DNA from: JAOZTV01 sp965371805
GTDB lineage: Bacteria; Acidobacteriota; Aminicenantia; UBA2199
Length of the DNA stretch: 8,997 nt
Reading direction: 5' to 3'
Assembly (NCBI GenBank): GCA_965371805.1
Contig: CBDUZW010000115.1
Coordinates: forward strand, 1-8,997
Numbering within the stretch: position 1 is the first letter of the stretch; every line of letters begins with the position of its first letter. This document shows, in pieces, positions 1 to 5,206 of this stretch. Under the pieces are notes generated by a model that was given only the letters and a program-made list of their open reading frames with translations, searched no databases and was not told the origin of the DNA. The position numbers were made by a program, and so were the translations under genes.

Positions 1-24
1 GTATAATATAGCTGATTTTAAAAG

Positions 25-37
25 CAGGCTGTGCCTG
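25..37. repeat. Short GC-rich hairpin (CAGGC-TGT-GCCTG)
   Basis: This is a perfect 5-bp stem, CAGGC/GCCTG, with a 3-nt loop. Read on the minus strand it is followed by CTTTTAAAATC, so it could act as a weak intrinsic terminator for transcription leaving the six-gene operon, but the stem is short and the T-run is only four bases. Confidence 0.45.
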
Positions 38-82
38 AATAAGACCCCTGTGGGACCGGTAGACATAAATAAATAATATCCG

Positions 83-99
83 ACCCCACACGGTGGGGT
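83..99. repeat. Perfect GC-rich hairpin (ACCCCAC-acg-GTGGGGT)
   Basis: This is a 7-bp perfect stem, ACCCCAC/GTGGGGT, with a 3-nt loop. It is the strongest short hairpin in the window and stands out in AT-rich DNA. Neither side carries a proper T-tract. On the minus strand the stem is followed by CGGATATTATTTATTTA, which makes it a poor terminator. Its right arm overlaps the GGGGT start of the candidate transposon end at 95, so it may simply be a junction between two transposon-end-like sequences. Confidence 0.6.
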
Positions 100-132
100 A
101 TCACAGATGCCTTAATTTAAAACTCACTCATA
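95..132 (+). repeat. Candidate left terminal inverted repeat of a Tn3-family element
   Basis: The 38 bases starting at 95 open with GGGGT, as most Tn3-family ends do. They also carry AAAACTCAC at repeat positions 25-33. The classical Tn3 end starts GGGGTCTGAC and has the same nine bases at positions 24-32. A few further positions agree between them (T7, A9, C10, A20, A21). What is missing is the partner: the reverse complement is not found in the 46 bases after tnpA, which is all the window shows on that side. If the partner exists it lies beyond 8997, and the expected 5-bp target duplication would be ACGGT (90-94). This is a resemblance from one end only, not a proven terminus. Confidence 0.35.
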
Positions 133-165
133 TAGACCATATGCATCGATTATTAACATATAATC

Positions 166-181
166 ACAACCGAATGGTTGT
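166..181. repeat. Short hairpin (ACAACC-gaat-GGTTGT)
   Basis: This is a perfect 6-bp stem with a 4-nt loop in otherwise AT-rich DNA. No T-tract follows on either strand. Its role is unknown. Confidence 0.45.
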
Positions 182-252
182 TCAGTTTAGAACACAAAAC
201 ATTAATGAAATGAAAGTAAGCGTACAGCGAAATACATGCATACCAATTAATG

Positions 253-714
253 TTATCTTTTTTTAAATATCGTCCAAGTATCCCTATAATGAGTACTTTT
301 TGCACGAAATTCATTTTTGTTCAAGAATTCAACTAACATGAGATCTCTTAAACGATTCCCATCTGGTCTATTCATTGCAACGTAGGGTTTCCCATATGTT
401 ATCTCTTCGGGGTCAATATCTTTTTTTAGAGTCACTACACTAAAGAAACCGATATATGTAGAAGTTTTTTTTCTTTTACGTTTTTTAATTGTTCTAATTA
501 TTTCATAACACTTAAAACCGCCATTTTCTTTCAAAAATTTGTTTTTAAATTCATAAATAGCAATCACTTGGTTATTTATTCCTTCCCACTTGCCTATTAA
601 CTTTTCAAAAACTCCTGACTTATCCTCTTTAAAATATTTCTGGTCGATTGTACCAAAGACATGCAAAAAAGAAACAAATAACAATAAAATAATACTAACA
701 ATAACTTTCCTCAT
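253..714 (-). CDS. Small secreted protein of unknown function (153 aa)
   Basis: I do not recognise this family. Residues 1-21 form a clear Sec signal peptide: basic MRK, then a long hydrophobic stretch ending near HVFG. There is no cysteine lipobox, so the mature protein of about 130 residues should be periplasmic or secreted. The mature part is basic, with a run KKRKRKK around residues 77-83. It begins with LIGKWEG (about 39-45) and ends in a strand-like stretch around TWTIFKKR. A GKW motif followed by beta strands is a pattern seen in lipocalin-like small barrel proteins; that is only a guess at the fold. The start at 714 is well supported by AAGGAGG five bases upstream. A 64-bp gap separates it from the upstream gene and holds a strong promoter, so it can be expressed separately from the rest of the operon. 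Confidence 0.8.
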   Translation of the reverse strand: MRKVIVSIILLLFVSFLHVFGTIDQKYFKEDKSGVFEKLIGKWEGINNQVIAIYEFKNKFLKENGGFKCYEIIRTIKKRKRKKTSTYIGFFSVVTLKKDIDPEEITYGKPYVAMNRPDGNRLRDLMLVEFLNKNEFRAKSTHYRDTWTIFKKR

Positions 715-742
715 AACCCCTCCTTTGTAAATTCAATTTAAA

Positions 743-771
743 ATAGTATGGGAAATAATTGTAAAAGTCAA
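743..771 (-). promoter_or_regulatory. Sigma-70-like promoter for the 153-aa secreted protein gene
   Basis: On the minus strand TTGACT (766-771) and TACTAT (743-748) are separated by exactly 17 bases. This is close to the TTGACA/TATAAT consensus, and it sits about 30 bases before the start codon at 714. A good Shine-Dalgarno (AAGGAGG) lies between. It is the best promoter match inside the minus-strand cluster and implies that the last gene has its own transcript in addition to any read-through. Confidence 0.6.
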
Positions 772-778
772 AAGCATT

Positions 779-1600
779 TTAATTATAATAAAACTCCATC
801 CAAACAAAGAACCAATTATTCTTCACTTTCTTAAAATGTAAAGTACTGTCAACAGGAGCATTAAAATTAAAAATAACAATTCTATGACTTTTAGATTTAA
901 TTTTAATTTTAGGAGTTCCTAGCCCATTTTTAAAATTAAGGGCTTTCCATTTATTTTTATATAAATATTCACTATTATATTTTAAAGGGAATTTTGTTCT
1001 TGATATCTGAAAGCTTTTTTCAGTCTTAAATTTCTCAAAAAATGAACTAAAAGTTTCAGCAATTATTTTAGTATTATTATTTAATTCCGTTTTAGAATTT
1101 TTCCATTTATGAAATATAACTTTATCTAGATATTTCCTTCTATTCTTGTTTGATTTATAATCAGTCATTCTTTCTTTATTAAAATCATTCTCAGTTAAAT
1201 ATAAATAAATAGGAGATATTACTCCTTTATTAGAATTAACAAGTCTAGACCTGTATGTTTTTCCATTTTTAGTTGTAACTTTTAAAATAACACTTCCTAA
1301 AATGTAAGTCCCAGGATTTCCACTAGTTAACCTTCCATTTTCAAGTACAACTTCTTTTACTTCATTAATATTTAAAAATAAATCTTTTCCTAGTCTTTCA
1401 ATTCTAATCCTATAACTATCCTTGTGATCATATTCCCACACTCCCCCCCAATAATCAATACCAAAAAAAGGTTGCTTCGTCCCATCAGTGAAATATAATG
1501 TACCAGATTTTGCAAAGGCCTTAATATACTCAGCTGTTAAAAAGCTTGATCCCATAATTAATACTAGTAATAAAACAATTAAAAAGTAAAGTTTTTTCAT
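779..1600 (-). CDS. Secreted protein with DUF4348-like C-terminal region (273 aa)
   Basis: Residues 1-23 are a typical Sec signal peptide (MKK, a leucine/valine-rich core, cleavage plausible after LTA), with no lipobox cysteine, so the product is probably periplasmic or secreted. The N-terminal mature part (about 30-130) is rich in short beta-like segments and aromatic/glycine turns such as DYWGGVWEY. A basic linker follows (about 140-175). Residues 184-206 contain FSSFFEKF, then SFQISRTKFPLKY, and the C-terminus has LHFKKVKNNWFF. From memory this order resembles DUF4348, a family of small exported domains of unknown role; a profile search would settle it. The start at 1600 has AGGAG five bases upstream. 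It lies 39 bp downstream of the 237-aa gene and is probably co-transcribed. The function is unknown. Confidence 0.78.
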   Translation of the reverse strand: MKKLYFLIVLLLVLIMGSSFLTAEYIKAFAKSGTLYFTDGTKQPFFGIDYWGGVWEYDHKDSYRIRIERLGKDLFLNINEVKEVVLENGRLTSGNPGTYILGSVILKVTTKNGKTYRSRLVNSNKGVISPIYLYLTENDFNKERMTDYKSNKNRRKYLDKVIFHKWKNSKTELNNNTKIIAETFSSFFEKFKTEKSFQISRTKFPLKYNSEYLYKNKWKALNFKNGLGTPKIKIKSKSHRIVIFNFNAPVDSTLHFKKVKNNWFFVWMEFYYN

Positions 1601-1639
1601 TTCTTCTCCTATTTAAATTAATATATTATTTGTCTTTCA

Positions 1640-2353
1640 TTAATATTTAATCACAATTCCATATATTTTCTTAATCTCCTTTTTGAACAATGGGAAATTT
1701 ACAAATGAAGTTTTGATTCCAGTATAGAAAAGTAATCCACCGCAAATAAGTGTTAAATAAAAACCTATTCCATATTCCCACGATTTATATCTAGACATAT
1801 CTAATAATAATAGAATTACTGTACAATATAATGTTGGAATTATTCCTGCAAAAACTGCAAATATTCCCCTTATAAGATAGAATTCATTTTCACCTTTTAA
1901 GTTTACCAAAAAAATTAATATCATAAATCCAATAAATACAATTGCTAATATTGGAATAAGAACAGGATGCTCAATTTTAGATCCAAAAAAATCTATACCA
2001 TTATAATGAGATGGTTTATAGCCGGATTTTTGCACAAGCCAATCTAAAAAAAAAGCAACAATTAAAATGATTCCTAATAAAGGTCCAAAAAAATCATTTT
2101 TAGGTAACAATTCACTTTCTTTTCTTGTTTCATGTCCACAGTTTCGGCATCTTATTGCAATTACTGGAATCATTTCATTACATTTCTGGCATTTTCTCAA
2201 TTTCTCTATTTTGTTTATATTTTTTTCAACCTGATCAATTATAGGCACCTCATTATTAATGTTTTTTTTAATAATATCACTTTTACAATGCTTACATTTA
2301 ATTGCAACAGCTAAAATTTCTTCTCCACAGAATGGACAATTTTTATTTTCCAT
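1640..2353 (-). CDS. Zinc-ribbon protein with four membrane segments (237 aa)
   Basis: The N-terminus carries two zinc-ribbon modules of the form CX2C-X10-CX2C: cysteines at 6, 9, 20, 23 and at 55, 58, 69, 72. Each set of four cysteines is expected to bind one zinc ion. A hydrophilic, charged linker (about 24-54) separates them. The rest is membrane: hydrophobic stretches at about 88-107, 129-152, 158-183 and 191-213, so the ribbons and the C-terminus likely face the cytoplasm. The first ribbon is nearly the same as that of the two upstream genes (CPFCGEEIL.VAIKCKHC), but the membrane part is unrelated in layout. The start is firm: AGGAG overlaps the TAG stop of the upstream gene (TAGGAG, 8 bp between the two reading frames), which suggests translational coupling. 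The biological role is unknown. Confidence 0.82.
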   Translation of the reverse strand: MENKNCPFCGEEILAVAIKCKHCKSDIIKKNINNEVPIIDQVEKNINKIEKLRKCQKCNEMIPVIAIRCRNCGHETRKESELLPKNDFFGPLLGIILIVAFFLDWLVQKSGYKPSHYNGIDFFGSKIEHPVLIPILAIVFIGFMILIFLVNLKGENEFYLIRGIFAVFAGIIPTLYCTVILLLLDMSRYKSWEYGIGFYLTLICGGLLFYTGIKTSFVNFPLFKKEIKKIYGIVIKY

Positions 2354-2361
2354 TATTTCTC

Positions 2362-3498
2362 CTAACTAACTTTATTTTTAAAATCTTTTTTAATTATGAT
2401 TTGCAGTTCATTTAGTTTCTTTTCAATTTTGGATAAAATAGAATTGTCATCTTTATTTAATATAAAGGAAGAGTAAAATGCTATGGATAAAATTGTAATA
2501 GCTGGACCAAATAAGGAAACCATCTTAATAATATTAGGGATGTTTCTTGTGTTAATGCTAAGCATACTAAAAACTAAAGCCATCAATGGAATAACAATAA
2601 AATAGAAGCCTAATAATTGAAAACCAGCTTTTTTAACAGGACTATCTGTTTTCAAAATAATAATCTCGTTTTCTAAATCTTTAGATAAATTATTATCTAT
2701 TATTTCAATTTTATTTATTAATTCACTTTTAAGTAATCTAATATTTCTTTTGTTTTTTTTAAAGTTTGGCTTTTTAGTCAACAATTTTAAAACTTCCGGT
2801 TTGATTTTCTTATTCAGCCTATTTGACATGCCTTTTTTAAGGTTATCTTTGTCTAAGTTTTTTTCAAAAAGCAAATAAAAAAAATTTCTTTGACTATAAT
2901 ATAAATCAATATATTCAAAAATTTTTTTGTTCTTATCTAAATTTATTTTTTCTATTAGAAAACTTTTAAATATTTCAGTATATGTGTTGTATTCTTTGAC
3001 AGCTCCAAACATTTTTTCTGTTTCGACTTCTTGATATAAAAAAGAATGTTTATTGTTTTTTCTATTAAAAACAATATCTTCAATTAAATTATAAATCCAT
3101 TTTAGTTTCTCAGGATAAAGTTTAAGTAATTCAGAAAGATTTTCTATACTTGCAAGAATTGAATATGATTCTAGTAGATGATCCTTAATCATGCCATAAT
3201 TGGCTTTACTATATTCTATTTCTGCCTCTATCAATTCTTGCGTTATTAGTGGATATTCACATTTTGAACATTTAATAGCACCCAAAAAATATAACGTATC
3301 ACAATTTTTGCAATTTTTTAAGATATTTTCAATATCTATATTACAATTTGGACAATTTTTTGTATCTTCTGAAATGGTATCGCCACATCCGGGACAAGAT
3401 AGTTTTGTATCTTCAATCAAAATACTTTCACAATGCTTACATTTAATCGCAACAACCAAAATTTCTTCACCGCAAAACGGACAATTCTTTTTTTCCAT
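2362..3498 (-). CDS. Triple zinc-ribbon membrane protein, paralogue B (378 aa)
   Basis: Three evenly spaced ribbons of CX2C-X10-CX2C form the N-terminus: cysteines 6/9/20/23, 35/38/49/52 and 63/66/77/80, repeating every 28-29 residues. A mostly helical soluble region follows (about 90-285), including IENLSEL and WIYNLIEDIVFNR. Two hydrophobic segments come next (about 291-313 and 323-347), then a charged, coiled-coil-like tail. The predicted topology is an inner-membrane anchor with both the ribbon/helical part and the tail in the cytoplasm. It is a clear paralogue of the 361-aa gene just upstream, with an extra lysine-rich segment of about 30 residues around 215-250. The start at 3498 has AAGGG six bases upstream. 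It is separated from its paralogue by 13 bp. Ribbons of this kind bind protein or nucleic acid partners in many families; no specific partner can be inferred here. Confidence 0.85.
   Translation of the reverse strand: MEKKNCPFCGEEILVVAIKCKHCESILIEDTKLSCPGCGDTISEDTKNCPNCNIDIENILKNCKNCDTLYFLGAIKCSKCEYPLITQELIEAEIEYSKANYGMIKDHLLESYSILASIENLSELLKLYPEKLKWIYNLIEDIVFNRKNNKHSFLYQEVETEKMFGAVKEYNTYTEIFKSFLIEKINLDKNKKIFEYIDLYYSQRNFFYLLFEKNLDKDNLKKGMSNRLNKKIKPEVLKLLTKKPNFKKNKRNIRLLKSELINKIEIIDNNLSKDLENEIIILKTDSPVKKAGFQLLGFYFIVIPLMALVFSMLSINTRNIPNIIKMVSLFGPAITILSIAFYSSFILNKDDNSILSKIEKKLNELQIIIKKDFKNKVS
3233..3354. repeat. Direct repeat copy 1, inside the 378-aa gene
   Basis: This 122-bp stretch matches 4326-4447 at a fixed offset of 1093 bp, with five mismatches by hand count (3283, 3325, 3334, 3340, 3352), or about 96% identity. 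It encodes the second half of ribbon 2 through ribbon 3, up to ITQEL. Flanking parts of the two genes are much less similar. Confidence 0.85.
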
Positions 3499-3511
3499 TA
3501 TATCCCTTTTC

Positions 3512-4597
3512 TCATTTTTTTTTATTTAAAATTTCTTTTTCACTCAAAACTTCTAATTGTTTTAGTTTTTTTCTAATATTTAAAAGAATTAATTTTTTTT
3601 GTTTTTTCCGTTTTTTATAATTTGGGAAATTTACAAAAAAACCTATAATAAAAACACCTATAATTACCAAGAAAGAAATAGTTCGATTTGAAGATTGTTC
3701 AGATGCCTGAAAAAAATCAGTCAAAATTTCAGCACTTTTATCCATGTTAAATAAAATATTCCCTAATAAAAATAATGGTACTATCGCAACAATAGCAATA
3801 ATAAAACCTAAACTCTTTGATAGCATTTTATTTTCGGGTGAATAATGTGTGATGGTTGGTTCTAATCTTTTACCCAATGCATTATCAATTTTATTTATTG
3901 TGTCAATAAAATGTTTTTTCTGATTAGTTTTTTGTTCAAAACTTGGATTTTTATTTGTAAAAAAATATTGATTAAAAAAGTTGTTTTGGATACTATATAA
4001 ATCCACATATTTTACAATATTGCTTTCTTTCATAAAATTCATCTTTTCTATAAGAAAAGTTTTGAAAGATTTTATATAAGAAGAATATTCTGTTTTTATC
4101 CCATGATATTTTTCTGTTTTTATTACTTGATATATAAAAGATTCTATAACTATACGATTAAAGACAATATCTTGTATTAAACTATAAATCCAATTTAATT
4201 CGCTTCGATATTGCTTAACTAGTTCTGAAAGGTTTTCAATCTTTTCAAGTGCTTGATAAGACTGTAATAAATAATCATTAACCTCCCATTTTGAACATTT
4301 CTCATATAATTTTTTGGCATCATATAATTCTTGCGTTATTAGTGGATATTCACATTTTGAACATTTAATAGCACCTAAAAAATATAACGTATCACAATTT
4401 TTGCAATTTTTTAAGATTTTTTCAATGTCTATGTTACAATTTGGGCATAGTTTTGTGCTTTTTGGAATATCTTTATTACATCCTGGACATAACAATTTTG
4501 TTTTTTCAATTAAAATACTTTCACAATGTTTGCATTTAATTGCTACTGATAATATTTCTTCACCACAATATTTACATGCTATGGTTTGTTTATCCAT
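3512..4597 (-). CDS. Triple zinc-ribbon membrane protein, paralogue A (361 aa)
   Basis: The architecture is the same as in the next gene. Three CX2C-X10-CX2C ribbons have cysteines at 8/11/22/25, 37/40/51/54 and 65/68/79/82. A helical region spans about 95-255. Two membrane segments lie at about 263-286 and 307-325, and a very basic tail (KKRKKQKK) leads into a short coiled-coil-like end. The positive tail after the last membrane segment supports a cytoplasmic C-terminus. Ribbon 3 and its linker are identical in protein sequence to the paralogue except for one residue, while the rest is only moderately similar (for example IENLSELVKQY against IENLSELLKLY). The start at 4597 has only a weak Shine-Dalgarno (GAAAG) 11 bp after the stop of the preceding gene, so it probably relies on translational coupling. 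The function is unknown. Confidence 0.85.
   Translation of the reverse strand: MDKQTIACKYCGEEILSVAIKCKHCESILIEKTKLLCPGCNKDIPKSTKLCPNCNIDIEKILKNCKNCDTLYFLGAIKCSKCEYPLITQELYDAKKLYEKCSKWEVNDYLLQSYQALEKIENLSELVKQYRSELNWIYSLIQDIVFNRIVIESFIYQVIKTEKYHGIKTEYSSYIKSFKTFLIEKMNFMKESNIVKYVDLYSIQNNFFNQYFFTNKNPSFEQKTNQKKHFIDTINKIDNALGKRLEPTITHYSPENKMLSKSLGFIIAIVAIVPLFLLGNILFNMDKSAEILTDFFQASEQSSNRTISFLVIIGVFIIGFFVNFPNYKKRKKQKKLILLNIRKKLKQLEVLSEKEILNKKK
4326..4447. repeat. Direct repeat copy 2, inside the 361-aa gene
   Basis: This is the partner of 3233-3354 (about 96% identical over 122 bp). The two copies are in the same orientation 1093 bp apart, so homologous recombination between them could delete one paralogue or produce a chimera. 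Confidence 0.85.
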
Positions 4598-4608
4598 ATT
4601 TTCGCTTT

Positions 4609-4860
4609 CTAGTTTTCCCTTTTTCTTGTTGCAATTCCTAAAAATAGCCCAATAATACCACCAATAGCACCTGCTATAAGTATCCCTTTTCGTTTTTCCT
4701 CTAAGTTATATAATTTTTTAATTCCAAAACCGACTACACCCTTCCTAGGGACAAAAATCTGGGTTGGGTCAACATATTCATCATTGATCTTTCCATAAAT
4801 AACATAACCTACAATTAACCCAATAATAGCAAATAATACTAAAAATGCCACAGCTTTCAT
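4609..4860 (-). CDS. Small two-helix membrane protein (83 aa)
   Basis: This is the first gene of the minus-strand cluster. The frame is open up to a TTG at 4881, but the ATG at 4860 is preceded by a near-perfect AAGGAGGT (4866-4873) five bases away, so I start it there. Two hydrophobic segments, at about 4-23 and 59-77, form a hairpin; the second is glycine-rich (GAIGGIIGLFLG) and ends in TRKREN. The loop between them (about 24-58) is mixed in charge and contains PTQIFVPRKG. No family is recognised. The stop codon lies 11 bp before the next gene, whose own ribosome site is weak, so coupling is likely. As leader of the cluster it may be a small partner or anchor for the zinc-ribbon membrane proteins, but that is inference from position only. 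Confidence 0.75.
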   Translation of the reverse strand: MKAVAFLVLFAIIGLIVGYVIYGKINDEYVDPTQIFVPRKGVVGFGIKKLYNLEEKRKGILIAGAIGGIIGLFLGIATRKREN

Positions 4861-4865
4861 ATCAA

Positions 4866-4873
4866 ACCTCCTT
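4866..4873 (-). promoter_or_regulatory. Ribosome binding site that sets the start of the 83-aa gene
   Basis: Minus-strand AAGGAGGT lies five bases before the ATG at 4860. It decides against the longer TTG start at 4881, which lies upstream of this site. Confidence 0.8.
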
Positions 4874-4901
4874 AAAGCCAAAAATTCCTTTTATTTTTAT
4901 T

Positions 4902-4931
4902 ATTATATTTTTAATCCTACATGAAAAACAA
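4902..4931 (-). promoter_or_regulatory. Possible promoter of the six-gene operon
   Basis: Read on the minus strand, TTGTTT (4926-4931) and TATAAT (4902-4907) are separated by 18 bases and lie about 40 bp before the start at 4860. The surrounding DNA is extremely AT-rich, so chance -10 matches are easy to find; the assignment is tentative. Confidence 0.35.
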
Positions 4932-5036
4932 AAAATAATCAAATATAATAACAAAAATAATTTGATATATTATCACTCATATTACTTATAATTTTTTTAT
5001 TAACCTTTTTAATTATAGTTCAATAAAACCCGCGTT

Positions 5037-5160
5037 TAATCAAACTTTATTCTGAATACTTCCTGGTTAAATTAAAATGTCTGAAAACTGTCTGTATATC
5101 TATAATAATTAAATATAGAAGAAGTACACAAAACACGTTCGCATAAACAAAGTTTGATTA
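5037..5160. promoter_or_regulatory. Probable res site (resolvase binding and crossover region)
   Basis: Serine resolvases of Tn3-family elements act at a res site of about 120 bp that usually lies just upstream of tnpR. This stretch fits in place and size. It has an inverted 12-bp pair, TAATCAAACTTT (5037-5048) and AAAGTTTGATTA (5149-5160). Between them lies an AT-centred dyad with arms TCTATA (5099-5104) and TATAGA (5114-5119), a plausible subsite I with an AT/TA crossover centre. There is also a direct repeat TGTCTG (5078-5083 and 5089-5094). The exact three subsites cannot be assigned by eye. Confidence 0.5.
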
Positions 5161-5182
5161 TAAAAACATGAATGAGTATAAT
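5154..5182 (+). promoter_or_regulatory. tnpR-tnpA promoter, overlapping the res repeat
   Basis: TTGATT (5154-5159) and a perfect TATAAT (5177-5182) are separated by 17 bases, and the start codon of tnpR follows 24 bp later. The -35 box lies inside the repeat arm 5149-5160, so resolvase bound at res would block transcription. This is the usual autoregulation in this transposon family. Confidence 0.65.
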
Positions 5183-5183
5183 G

Positions 5184-5203
5184 AACTCTTAAACTAAGGA
5201 GTT
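5184..5203 (+). promoter_or_regulatory. Shine-Dalgarno of tnpR within a small hairpin
   Basis: AAGGAG (5196-5201) sits five bases before the tnpR ATG. AACTC (5184-5188) can pair with GAGTT (5199-5203), with two more TA pairs after a bulged G. The ribosome site is therefore mostly inside a short stem, which could dampen translation. The stem is short and its effect is a guess. Confidence 0.4.
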
Positions 5204-5206
5204 TTT

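Larger units (their letters stand above)
1..252. other. Non-coding, GC-richer region with hairpins
   Basis: No credible gene is seen in either strand of this 252-bp stretch, which lies downstream of the last minus-strand gene. Its first 120 bases are about 42% GC by hand count, against roughly 25% in the neighbouring genes, so it looks compositionally foreign to the operon. It contains three perfect short hairpins (25-37, 83-99, 166-181), a Tn3-end-like sequence (95-132) and a spaced 9-bp inverted repeat (198-206 with 246-254) whose inner arm overlaps the stop codon of the 153-aa gene. No T-tract follows any hairpin convincingly, so I do not call a terminator. No tRNA cloverleaf was recognised. 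Confidence 0.7.

Noticed and set aside
1..252. CRISPR array or tRNA in the hairpin-rich left region
   Set aside because: There are no regularly spaced direct repeats and no cloverleaf with conserved T-loop bases.
2132..2314. Open plus-strand frame of 60 codons
   Set aside because: It is antisense to the ribbon part of the 237-aa gene and has no initiation signals.
3200..3529. Open plus-strand frame of 109 codons
   Set aside because: It lies antisense to the zinc-ribbon region of the 378-aa gene. Its similarity to the plus-strand frame at 4314-4655 is a by-product of the paralogous genes on the other strand, and no ribosome site or promoter supports it.
4314..4655. Open plus-strand frame of 113 codons
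   Set aside because: It is antisense to the 361-aa zinc-ribbon gene; same explanation as for 3200-3529.
4861..4881. Longer N-terminus of the small membrane protein starting at TTG 4881
   Set aside because: The strong AAGGAGGT at 4866-4873 lies inside this extension and is well placed for the ATG at 4860.
4974..4982. CACTCATAT shared with 125-133, considered as a left transposon end next to tnpR
   Set aside because: Only nine bases match, in the same orientation, with no GGGGT start in reach; likely chance in AT-rich DNA.
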